Assembly: GCF_002902945.1 (NCBI RefSeq)
Contig: NZ_CP026101.1
Span: 806,001 to 870,000, forward strand
Source of the DNA: Paraburkholderia caribensis
GTDB taxonomy: Bacteria > Pseudomonadota > Gammaproteobacteria > Burkholderiales > Burkholderiaceae
Direction: 5' to 3'
Length of the DNA stretch: 64,000 bases
Positions within the stretch are counted from its first letter, which is position 1. Each line of letters opens with the position of its first letter. Shown piece after piece: positions 44,279-51,261 of the stretch. Both the position numbers and the translations under genes were made by a program. The notes below the pieces were generated by a model. That model was not told the DNA's origin. It was given only the letters and a program-made list of their open reading frames with translations, and did not search any database.

Positions 44279-44304
44279 AAGGGCCTTCCGGATGGAAGGC
44301 CCTT
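44279..44304 (-). terminator. Terminator after tRNA-Arg copy 1
   Basis: AAGGGCCTTCC (44279-44289), loop GGAT, GGAAGGCCCTT (44294-44304). On the minus strand Ts follow (TTTGTCTTTT). It begins 7 bp after the 3' end of the tRNA. Confidence 0.85.
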
Positions 44305-44310
44305 CATGGG

Positions 44311-44387
44311 TGGCGCGGCTGGCAGGATTCGAACCCACGACCCCTTGGTTCGTAGCCAAGTACTCTATCCAACTGAGCTACAGCCGC
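44311..44387 (-). tRNA. tRNA-Arg, anticodon ACG (copy 1)
   Basis: A 77-nt tRNA with encoded CCA (complement of 44311-44313). Acceptor GCGGCTG/CAGCCGC, D-loop TAGCTCAGTTGGATAGAG, anticodon stem CTTGG/CCAAG with loop CTACGAA giving anticodon ACG (A34 is normally edited to inosine), T-loop TTCGAATC. Identical to the copy at 44485-44561. Confidence 0.97.
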
Positions 44388-44450
44388 ACGCTAAACTTGA
44401 ACTGCTCGGGCGACGCACATACCGCTTTGCGTACACCTCGGTGAAACGAA

Positions 44451-44474
44451 AGGGCCTTCCCGGAGGAAGGCCCT
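44451..44474 (-). terminator. Terminator after tRNA-Arg copy 2
   Basis: AGGGCCTTCC (44451-44460), loop CGGA, GGAAGGCCCT (44465-44474), then TTTCG on the minus strand. Almost the same stem as at 44279-44304. The T-tail is weak, so read-through into copy 1 is possible. Confidence 0.75.
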
Positions 44475-44484
44475 CGTAAAAAAG

Positions 44485-44561
44485 TGGCGCGGCTGGCAGG
44501 ATTCGAACCCACGACCCCTTGGTTCGTAGCCAAGTACTCTATCCAACTGAGCTACAGCCGC
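44485..44561 (-). tRNA. tRNA-Arg, anticodon ACG (copy 2)
   Basis: A 77-nt tRNA identical to the copy at 44311-44387, including the encoded CCA and loop CTACGAA. It lies upstream of that copy on the same strand, 97 bp away. Confidence 0.97.
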
Positions 44562-44574
44562 ACGCAGAAATGAG

Positions 44575-44580
44575 ATTATA
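44575..44580 (-). promoter_or_regulatory. -10 element of the tRNA-Arg promoter
   Basis: Consensus TATAAT on the minus strand, 14 bp before the tRNA 5' end. The -35 region at the right distance is poor (CTTCCC), so the promoter call rests on the -10 and position. Confidence 0.55.
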
Positions 44581-44681
44581 GCAAGGTCTCGGAAAAAGGG
44601 AAGGGGCGCCCGGGAAATTTGTGACAGTAGCCGTATCATGTAGGCTGGAGATCCGGATGTCCGCTTCAACGCTGAACCACC

Positions 44682-45254
44682 ATGAATAAAGCCTTTGTCA
44701 AAGAATCAACTGACGAGAACGACGACGATCTCGAAGCCGCGCAACCCGACATGCCGGCGGGCGCGAAGAACTACATCACGCCCGCCGGCTATCGGCGTCT
44801 GCGCGACGAGTTGCTGCACCTGATCGACGAGGCGCGGCCGGAAGTCGTGAAGCTGGTGTCGTGGGCGGCGTCGAACGGCGACCGCTCGGAGAACGGCGAT
44901 TACATCTACGGCAAGCGGAGGCTGCGCGAGATCGACCGGCGTATCCGCTTTCTCACCAAGCGCATCGATCTCGCTGAAGTGGTGAACAGCAGCCGGCAGG
45001 AAAACACCGATCAGGTGTTTTTCGGCGCGACTGTCGAATACGCGACGGAAGACGGCGAGACGCATAAGGTGAGGATCGTAGGCATCGACGAGGTGAATCT
45101 GGATGAAGGCCACGTGAGCTGGATTTCGCCCATTGCGCGTGCGCTGCTGAAGGCGAAGGTCGGCGATCAGGTGATATTGCATACGCCTGCCGGGCCGCAG
45201 CCGATCGACGTGCTCGACGTGGCGTATCCGACGCGTGAGGAAGAGGAGGCCTGA
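44682..45254 (+). CDS. greB: Transcription elongation factor GreB
   Basis: A 190-residue factor that enters the RNA polymerase secondary channel and stimulates cleavage of backtracked RNA. It has the coiled-coil arm (YITPAGYRRLRDELLHLIDEARPEVVKLVSWAASNGDRSENGDYIYGKRRLREIDRRIRFL) with the tip acidic residues GDRSENGDY, and the C-terminal FKBP-like domain. The SENGDYIYGK sequence marks GreB rather than GreA. About 28 extra acidic residues precede the core. A bidirectional terminator follows. Confidence 0.95.
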   Translation: MNKAFVKESTDENDDDLEAAQPDMPAGAKNYITPAGYRRLRDELLHLIDEARPEVVKLVSWAASNGDRSENGDYIYGKRRLREIDRRIRFLTKRIDLAEVVNSSRQENTDQVFFGATVEYATEDGETHKVRIVGIDEVNLDEGHVSWISPIARALLKAKVGDQVILHTPAGPQPIDVLDVAYPTREEEEA

Positions 45255-45329
45255 GGCCTGTACCGTCTAAGAACGCGCAGGCGAATGCTGCGCGAAGCGA
45301 GTCCGGCAGAACGCCGGAGTCCGGACGAA

Positions 45330-45357
45330 AAAAAGGCGCCGCAAGCGGCGCCTTTTT
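45330..45357. terminator. Bidirectional terminator between greB and the porin gene
   Basis: AAAAAGGCGCCGC (45330-45342), AA loop, GCGGCGCCTTTTT (45345-45357): a perfect 13-bp stem flanked by A- and T-runs, serving both convergent genes. The effective loop probably opens to four or more nucleotides. Confidence 0.92.
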
Positions 45358-45380
45358 CATGCTGCAAGTACTTCTGATGC

Positions 45381-46529
45381 TTAGAAGCGGTGACGCAGAC
45401 CAGCCGTCACAGCAACTTGCTTCTCGTTGCCCGAGCTCGCGCCCAGACCGTTGATGTTGGCATTGATGCCCAAGCCGTTTTCGCTGACTTGCTGATATTC
45501 GCCTTGCAGGTACACGTCGGTGCGCTTCGACAGCGCGTATGCCGTTTGCAGGTTGAACTGGTTCCAGTGCGGACGCTGGCCTTCCAGGCTTGCACGCGTG
45601 TACGTGTACGAGCCAGCGATGCTCAGAGCCGGCGTCAGCGCGTAACGTGCGTTCGCTTCGAAGTTCTGGAAGTGAGCGCTCGAGCCGTTCAGGCCGACAC
45701 CACCCGACACGCCCGATGCGCCCTGGCCGATGCCGTTCAGGCTCGACAGGTTCGTTTGCGTGTACACGAGGCCAGCCGTTGCCGGGCCGAACGTGTAGTT
45801 TGCGCCTGCACCCCACGTTTGCTGGCGGCCAGCGAAGAACGTGTTGTCGCTCGACACTGCGCCACCCGAGTTGAACGCCGCGCCGCTTGCTGCGCCGTTG
45901 CTGTTCAGTTGCAGGTAAGCAGCAGCGAGGTTGAAGCCTGCGAAGCTGTACGACGCGCCAGCGCTGTATGCGCGGTTGTTCGCGAAGCCGTCAGCCTGGT
46001 TCGAGAAGCCGTACAACGCGCCGAACTTGAAGCCCGCGTAGTTCGCGCTCTGGTACTTGACCGAGTTGTTGACGCGGAACGAGTTGTTCAGGTTGTCGTT
46101 GTCGAACGGGTGTGCGAATTGCGTGCCACCGTATTGCGTGCCCGTCAGCGACAGCGGACCAACGTAGTCGACCATGCTGTCGTATTGACGGCCGAGGGTC
46201 ACAGCGCCGAACTGGTCGCTTGCCAGGCCAACGAATGCCTGACGGCCGAACAGACGGCTGCCTTGCTTCATCGTGCCGTCATTGATGCCGAAGCCGTTTT
46301 CCAACGTGAAGATCGCCTTCAGGCCGCCACCGAGGTCTTCAGCGCCGCGCAGGCCGAAACGGCTGCCGTTCACCGAGCCGCTCGTCATTTGCCAGTTGCT
46401 GTGGCCGTGCTGGTTGTTCGTGTAGGTGATACCGGCGTCGATCAGGCCGTACAGCGTGACGCTGCTCTGTGCGTGCGCTGCCGTTGCAAATACGCCCGAC
46501 AGGGCGGCGACCATGAGAGTCTTTTTCAT
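45381..46529 (-). CDS. Gram-negative general porin (Burkholderia type)
   Basis: A 382-residue outer-membrane beta-barrel trimer subunit for passive entry of small solutes. Signal peptide 1-20 (ending AHA), then QSSVTLYGLIDAGITYTNN, the typical start of beta-proteobacterial porins, the loop-3 region with GRQAFVGLASDQFGAVTLGRQYD, and a C-terminal Phe (GLRHRF) needed for BAM assembly. Codon choice is the strongly biased set of a highly expressed gene. GGAG lies 8 bp before the ATG, behind a long A/T-richer leader. Confidence 0.93.
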   Translation of the reverse strand: MKKTLMVAALSGVFATAAHAQSSVTLYGLIDAGITYTNNQHGHSNWQMTSGSVNGSRFGLRGAEDLGGGLKAIFTLENGFGINDGTMKQGSRLFGRQAFVGLASDQFGAVTLGRQYDSMVDYVGPLSLTGTQYGGTQFAHPFDNDNLNNSFRVNNSVKYQSANYAGFKFGALYGFSNQADGFANNRAYSAGASYSFAGFNLAAAYLQLNSNGAASGAAFNSGGAVSSDNTFFAGRQQTWGAGANYTFGPATAGLVYTQTNLSSLNGIGQGASGVSGGVGLNGSSAHFQNFEANARYALTPALSIAGSYTYTRASLEGQRPHWNQFNLQTAYALSKRTDVYLQGEYQQVSENGLGINANINGLGASSGNEKQVAVTAGLRHRF

Positions 46530-46935
46530 CTTTGTAACTCCGAGAACAGGATGGGTTTTGGAAACCCAGGCTTGAAGGAAACTTCACGCGAATGCTGCGA
46601 GAGGCAAAGTCGCGTGAACAACGCACGGTGACCGACGTGCGTTCGTTTCCGGGTAGGCAAAGTGTAGAGACGTGACCCGCCCGTTGGCCGTTCCGAAATC
46701 AGCAATAAAGTATTACGTGATAGGAAATTATCGGGATGGAGACTGAAAGCCTTATTGATAAAGGCTTTGCGGCCGATTGGCTCGTGCCAGCCCCAAGTGT
46801 CAACCTTTGCGCGTTGTTCAATTACGACATGAAATGACGTGCGAAAACAACGCAAAAATCGTTGAATAGCGATTGTTGTCAGCTCTGCAATAGTAGATTG
46901 CGAGAGTCGAAGCTAATCAAATCGACAACGAACGC
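46530..46935. other. Porin upstream region
   Basis: 406 bp that must hold the porin promoter and leader (leftward). A hairpin AAAGCCTT-N7-AAGGCTTT occurs at 46746-46768 without a T-run. On the porin strand ACTTTGCCT occurs twice in the leader. No gene is supportable. Confidence 0.5.
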
Positions 46936-47035
46936 TATACTGAAATCTCTGCTTTTCGAAGCAGACTTTTTCGTTGACGAAAAAGATCTCCAAACCTTTG
47001 TCGGCGCGACTTCACAAGAGTCGCGCTTTTTTTTT
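46936..47035 (+). ncRNA. Candidate small RNA with three stacked hairpins and a terminator
   Basis: A stand-alone transcription unit is suggested: TATACT (-10-like) at 46936-46941, then hairpin 1 TCTGCTT-TTCG-AAGCAGA (46948-46965), hairpin 2 CTTTTTCG-TTGA-CGAAAAAG (46966-46985), a single-stranded link and a rho-independent terminator GCGCGACT-N7-AGTCGCGC followed by nine Ts (47004-47035). A start near 46943-46948 gives about 90 nt. No credible protein is encoded in it, and no upstream plus-strand gene needs the terminator. The -35 is weak. The family is not recognised. Confidence 0.6.
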
Positions 47036-47063
47036 ACCTTTTTTGCCCTGCTTCCGGGTTCGC

Positions 47064-47306
47064 TTATTGAAGCTTTCCATCCGGACCGACGGGAGCGAAT
47101 TCGAGTCCCGGCGTCAGGCTCCAATCTTCGATCACATAATGACGTGCGTCCATTGGGGATGACAGCAGGTTCTGCCAGTGATCGCCGTGCCACATCGGGT
47201 CGAACTCGAGCAGGGACGGGCGTTGTGAAGGCGTTTCGGAAGGCGGCGCACCCTTCGTTGATTGAAACAGTTGTGCGGCGATACGGCGAAGGGAATCAAA
47301 CAGCAT
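47064..47306 (-). CDS. Small hypothetical protein (80 residues)
   Basis: An 80-residue cytosolic protein, starting MLFDSLRRIAAQLFQST and continuing through PSLLEFDPMWHGDHWQNLL, HYVIEDWSLTPGLEFAPVGPDG. GGAG lies 7 bp upstream of the ATG. Composition is balanced and protein-like, unlike the overlapping frame on the other strand. No signal peptide or known domain. The stop lies 28 bp from the end of the small-RNA candidate, converging with it. I do not recognise it. Confidence 0.6.
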   Translation of the reverse strand: MLFDSLRRIAAQLFQSTKGAPPSETPSQRPSLLEFDPMWHGDHWQNLLSSPMDARHYVIEDWSLTPGLEFAPVGPDGKLQ

Positions 47307-47554
47307 GACATTTCTCCGATTTCAAACTGCTGGTTGAAATGTTGCGTTTGACAGATCACCTTAACAAGTCGTGGAAACACTTACGAATGACACGTTTTGT
47401 TACATTTAGGAAAAGATTTCTGACAGGCTATTGTTAGACAAATCGGATCGGCAATTCAGACCGGTTAAAATTATGAATTGGCTGAATAATTGATGCCGCT
47501 ATATCCGCTTTAACAGCGCGTTTGATGTATATCCAGTTTTTGATTTGAAACCGC

Positions 47555-47584
47555 TTGACGCCCCTATCGGCTTCCCTTTATAAA
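47555..47584 (+). promoter_or_regulatory. Sigma-70 promoter of the cold-shock gene
   Basis: TTGACG at 47555-47560, 18-bp spacer, TATAAA at 47579-47584. A start near 47591 leaves a leader of about 120 nt before the ATG at 47714, a length typical of thermoregulated csp leaders. Confidence 0.7.
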
Positions 47585-47713
47585 TGGCCTTGCTGGATTT
47601 TCGATAGCGGAACCCTGATTGTGCATCGTGCATATATTGCGGTTTGCGGAATCGTGAATCGTAATCGGCATTAAGAGCATCGCCTGTCTTATCAAATTGA
47701 GGGAAAGTGGAAC

Positions 47714-47917
47714 ATGGAAACTGGTATCGTCAAATGGTTCAACGATGCTAAGGGCTTCGGCTTCATCACGTCCGATGCGGGCGGCGAGGACCTCTTCGCG
47801 CATTTCTCGGAAATCCGTGCAGACGGCTTCAAGTCGCTGAAGGAGAACCAGCGCGTGTCGTTCGAGGTGAAGGCTGGGCCCAAGGGCAAGCAGGCTGCGA
47901 ACATCCAGCCGCTGTAA
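47714..47917 (+). CDS. Cold-shock domain protein (CspA family)
   Basis: A 67-residue single OB-fold protein that binds single-stranded RNA and DNA and melts RNA structure. RNP1 is KGFGFIT and RNP2 is DLFAHFSEI. The start METGIVKWFNDAKGFGFI is standard. GAGGGAAAG lies upstream. Despite the family name, regulation by cold is not certain, although the long leader allows it. Confidence 0.96.
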   Translation: METGIVKWFNDAKGFGFITSDAGGEDLFAHFSEIRADGFKSLKENQRVSFEVKAGPKGKQAANIQPL

Positions 47918-47947
47918 TGCGCGGTTGAGCCGCTGGCTCTTAGGATA

Positions 47948-47971
47948 AACCCTCGTTCGCGAGGGTTTTTT
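47948..47971 (+). terminator. Rho-independent terminator after the cold-shock gene
   Basis: AACCCTCG (47948-47955), TTCG loop, CGAGGGTT (47960-47967) and Ts to 47971. The remaining 273 bp to 48244 are A/T-richer and show no supportable gene. Confidence 0.92.
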
Positions 47972-48244
47972 ATTGCCGCAATTCGGAGTTAATCCGCTTC
48001 CGGTAGGGCGAGGAAAAATGCGGTTCGAAAATTTCCGCGAGTTTTCCTCGGTTGGACATCAATATGTCATATTCGTGTAATCCCTGATTGATGATTTATT
48101 TATGATCGTCCAATCGAATAAACATATTCCCGCCGGCCGCTTTACCGATGGTCCGTCCTATCCCACTGCTTGAGATTGCCCGAGCAACGCCCGCCGCCGA
48201 TAGTGCATACTTGTGCAGAGTTATGCATTGCACAGTCTCCCCAC

Positions 48245-49423
48245 ATGTCTGAATTGCTTCTGTCTGATCCGGCCCTCGATGTGCCGATCGTTTTTGTCGA
48301 CCTGGAAACGACGGGTGGTTCCGTCGGCGCTCATCGGATCACCGAAATCGGCGTTGTCGAACTGGGGCCGGATGGCGCATCCACCTGGACCACGCTCGTC
48401 GATCCTGGCCAGCCAATCCCGCCTTTCATCCAGCAGCTGACGGGCATCACCGACGCGATGGTGCGCGGCGCGCCCACCTTCGAATCCATCGCTGCCGATC
48501 TTTTCGCGCGACTCGACGGCAAGCTCTTCATCGCGCACAACGCGAATTTCGACCGAGGCTTTTTGCGCAGCGAGTTCCAGCACGCGGGCTACGCGTTCAA
48601 TCCCGACATGTTGTGCACCGTACGTCTGTCGCGCGCGCTTTTTCCCGCCGAAAAGCGTCACGGCCTCGATGCGCTCGTGGAACGGCATGCGCTTGTGCCG
48701 TCGGACCGGCACCGCGCGCTTGCCGACGCCGATCTGCTCTGGCAGTTCTGGCAGCGGCTGCACGGCCTCGTTCCCGTCGACGTGCTGCGCGCGCAAATCG
48801 ATAAGACCATGCGCCGGTTCCGGCTCGCGGGCGACATCACGGAAGATCTGCTCGATACCGCGCCCGCCGGTTGCGGCGTCTACGCGTTCTTTGACGAGAA
48901 CGACGCGCCGCTCTACGTCGGACGAAGTGTGCGCGTGCGCCAGCGTCTGCGTGCCCATCTGACGGGCGAGCGCCGTTCGTCGAAAGAATTGAAGCTCGCG
49001 CAGCAGGTGCGCCGCGTCGAGTGGCGTGGCACGGGCGGGGAAATCGGCGCGCTGCTTGCCGAAGCGCAAATGATCGCGGCGCTCCGCCCGCCGCATAACC
49101 GCGTGCCGCGCGTGAGCCGCGCCGATCCCGCCGACGCCCCCTGGCCTTACGACGGTGCGATCGCGTTCGAGGAGCGCGATGCGGCTGATGGCGCGCGCGT
49201 GTTCCATGTGGTGGATAAATGGCGCTACCTCGGACACGCGCCCTCGCTGGCCGAGGCATCGACGCTGCTCGCCGCGAGCGTCGTTGGCGCGTTCGAGCTG
49301 TCGACGTGGCGCGTTTTGCAGTCGCATCTCGCGCGCGGGCTGAGTGTGTTGCCGCTCAGCCGTCAGGCCGCGGAGACCGTTGCAAGCGTGATCCCCGCAG
49401 CGGCGCCCGCCGACGCAGCCTAG
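48245..49423 (+). CDS. DnaQ-like 3'-5' exonuclease fused to a GIY-YIG (UvrC-type) nuclease domain
   Basis: A 392-residue cytosolic protein. Residues about 14-175 are a DEDDh exonuclease with DLETTG (Asp19, Glu21), HNANFD (Asp103) and HRALADADL (His156, Asp161). Residues about 205-290 are a GIY-YIG domain (GVYAFFDENDAPLYVGRSVRVRQRLRAHL.., with Glu in LLAEAQMIAALRPPHNR), like UvrC or Cho. A further C-terminal part of about 100 residues has no known domain. Pol III epsilon proper lacks the GIY-YIG part, so a repair role is more likely. ATG 48245 (MSELLLSD) is preferred over an upstream start. Its stop shares the CTAG with the opposite gene. Confidence 0.88.
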   Translation: MSELLLSDPALDVPIVFVDLETTGGSVGAHRITEIGVVELGPDGASTWTTLVDPGQPIPPFIQQLTGITDAMVRGAPTFESIAADLFARLDGKLFIAHNANFDRGFLRSEFQHAGYAFNPDMLCTVRLSRALFPAEKRHGLDALVERHALVPSDRHRALADADLLWQFWQRLHGLVPVDVLRAQIDKTMRRFRLAGDITEDLLDTAPAGCGVYAFFDENDAPLYVGRSVRVRQRLRAHLTGERRSSKELKLAQQVRRVEWRGTGGEIGALLAEAQMIAALRPPHNRVPRVSRADPADAPWPYDGAIAFEERDAADGARVFHVVDKWRYLGHAPSLAEASTLLAASVVGAFELSTWRVLQSHLARGLSVLPLSRQAAETVASVIPAAAPADAA

Positions 49424-50016
49424 CCCGTCGCTCCCACGCCGCCCGATTCGCACACGTGCCCGAGCGCGCGCGTCAGCGCGGCGTTGCGCGTGTTGTCGTA
49501 GCGGGTGAGCGACTTCCAGTTGTCGATGCCGCGCGCGACGCGCGTCGGGCAATCGTCCTGCGCGCGCAGCGTCTGAACGCGCGCCAGCGCGGTGATCAAC
49601 GACTGCGTCAACTTGTCCAGCTGCGGCCTGAGGCTCGTCGCGAGATCCGGCGCCGCGCCTTCGGGCGGGCGGCTGGCGCGCCACGTGTCGAAGAGTGCGT
49701 TCTGCACTTCCTTGCTCGCATCGATCTGATCCTGGAAGAATTCATGCGCAAACGCCGGGTCTACGCCCGCGCGTGCTGCACGCTTTTCGACGTCGGCGAG
49801 CAAGGCCTGTTCGCGCGGCGTATCGGTGATCGGCTGATGATGCGCCCACTTGTAACGCGCGACAGGCTCGGCCAGCGCCAGGCGCTGCGACGCCAGTGCA
49901 ATCAGATTCGTCAGCGCGGTGTCGTCGCCGTCGGCGCGGGCGGCTCCCGGCGTGAAGGCGAGGGCGGAAGCAAACAGGATCGCGCCAAGCGCACCGGTGA
50001 AATTCGGACGGGTCAT
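49420..50016 (-). CDS. aroQ: Secreted chorismate mutase (AroQ gamma class)
   Basis: A 198-residue exported protein with a signal peptide (about 1-30, ending AARA) and an all-helical AroQ fold: LTNLIALASQRLALAEPVARYKWAHHQPITDTPREQALLADVEKRAARAGVDPAFAHEFFQDQIDASKEVQ, with a conserved Cys pair (DDCPTR..GHVCES). It converts chorismate to prephenate, acting in the periplasm or outside the cell. The frame continues upstream, but ATG 50016 is the sensible start of the signal peptide. Converges with the fusion nuclease; the stops overlap by 4 bp. Confidence 0.85.
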   Translation of the reverse strand: MTRPNFTGALGAILFASALAFTPGAARADGDDTALTNLIALASQRLALAEPVARYKWAHHQPITDTPREQALLADVEKRAARAGVDPAFAHEFFQDQIDASKEVQNALFDTWRASRPPEGAAPDLATSLRPQLDKLTQSLITALARVQTLRAQDDCPTRVARGIDNWKSLTRYDNTRNAALTRALGHVCESGGVGATG

Positions 50017-50330
50017 TGAGCTTGATGCAGCACGCGGCCGCATTCGAGAAAGGGAAAAGACAGAAGAATAGACGAAGCGCGGAAAGATGCGCCATGCATG
50101 CGCAACACGCGCTGGCCGAGCGAAGGAGAGGCGAGGTGGAACGGAACGTGAGCACGCGCGACACGATGACGCATCGGCAACGGCGCTCAGCAGAACGAAA
50201 TCAGCGGCGGGCCAACACAGAACACGGGCGCGCACCGACGCCGCGCCTCGATGAAGGAAGCGCGTAGACGTTCAGCAGCACTGCGCATGCATTCCTGCGT
50301 GTCCCGATGCTGCAATGCACAGGTCGATCG
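50017..50330. other. Intergenic region upstream of the secreted chorismate mutase
   Basis: 314 bp with no supportable gene; the open leftward frame here is an extension of the mutase frame with poor composition. It presumably holds the mutase promoter, which was not identified. Confidence 0.45.
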
Positions 50331-50480
50331 TTACTTCGGCTCGCACAACTTGCGTTGTTCGTCAAAGAACGCGCGAACGTGCTCGGGCAGTTCCGCGCCC
50401 AGAAACTCAACGCCTGCAGGTTCCGGATCCGGGCTGAACACCTTGTCGGGGGTCGGAATCTTTGGCGGTCTGCTATCCAT
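50331..50480 (-). CDS. Small acidic hypothetical protein (49 residues)
   Basis: A 49-residue protein, MDSRPPKIPTPDKVFSPDPE followed by PAGVEFLGAELPEHVRAF and FDEQRKLCEPK. A strong AAGGAG lies 7 bp upstream of ATG 50480, and codon usage is normal, so I consider it real. The N-terminal half is Pro-rich and probably disordered; the second half could form one helix with a single Cys near the end. No signal peptide or known domain. Its own upstream region shows A/T-richer sequence. Confidence 0.65.
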   Translation of the reverse strand: MDSRPPKIPTPDKVFSPDPEPAGVEFLGAELPEHVRAFFDEQRKLCEPK

Positions 50481-50703
50481 GATGGTTCTCCTTTACGAAT
50501 TCATTATGTCCCTCGGCGCGCGTCGTGCACTAGCGCTGCCGCATACAGCTGATGTTTTGGCGCGCTCTTTGTTGCTTTAACGGCACACGCTCCCAGGGAT
50601 TGAAGCGCCTTGTTTAGAATTTGACGATTGTCTGTATTGCAGTACGTCTAAAGACTGTCTCCCGCCTGCTTGCTATACTGCGCGCTCACTTTTTCAAGTA
50701 GCG

Positions 50704-51120
50704 ATGACACGTTCGACACGCTGGATCAGTCTCGTATGGCTGGCGCTGGTACTCAATGTACTGTCGCCTGTCATCGGCTATGCGCGTGCTCCGGGTGCGC
50801 AAGGCCCGCTGTCTGTCGAGCTCTGTCACGCAGCCGGTGCGCAGAACGTCGTCATCGATCTCGATGGTTCGCACGACGACACGTCGAAGACGCACCTCGT
50901 CGTTCCCCACTGTGTCTACTGTCCGGGCTTTGCCGCCAACTTCGCGCTGGGCGGCAGCGTCCCGTTCGTCGTCCCTTCCGCACGCACGCTTGCTTACTCG
51001 CAAGCCATCGAGCCCGAAGCCGTCTTTGTGCGCCGCAGCGTGCGCGTCGCACAACCTCGCGCCCCACCCCTGTCCCGTCGATCTGAAGCTGTCTCAGCCA
51101 GCCCGTTTGCCCGCCTCTGA
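50704..51120 (+). CDS. DUF2946-family exported protein
   Basis: A 138-residue envelope protein with a signal or anchor segment (about 6-27) and the family motif HCVYCPGF at 69-76, a Cys-X2-Cys with adjacent His that could bind metal. In proteobacteria DUF2946 genes often stand next to TonB-dependent receptors in copper-responsive loci, as here. The C-terminus is Arg/Ser-rich. It starts a same-strand run of four genes; 141 bp separate it from the receptor gene. Confidence 0.8.
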   Translation: MTRSTRWISLVWLALVLNVLSPVIGYARAPGAQGPLSVELCHAAGAQNVVIDLDGSHDDTSKTHLVVPHCVYCPGFAANFALGGSVPFVVPSARTLAYSQAIEPEAVFVRRSVRVAQPRAPPLSRRSEAVSASPFARL

Positions 51121-51261
51121 CGTCGTCATGACGTAGCGGGCGGCGGGCCGCCATGCGCGCCTCCTGTCCCGAGCACCGTTGTCTGCCCGTGTTCCTCACG
51201 CGGCGCAGCGCGTCGACATTCAGGCCGGCATGGCGCCTTCGATCACGTCCACAGGACTCAT

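Noticed and set aside
46862..47308. A 148-residue rightward frame across the small-RNA candidate
   Set aside because: It passes straight through the strong terminator, has no ribosome-binding site, and overlaps a better leftward gene.
48108..48180. A 24-codon frame before the fusion nuclease
   Set aside because: It has no ribosome-binding site and no distinctive sequence.
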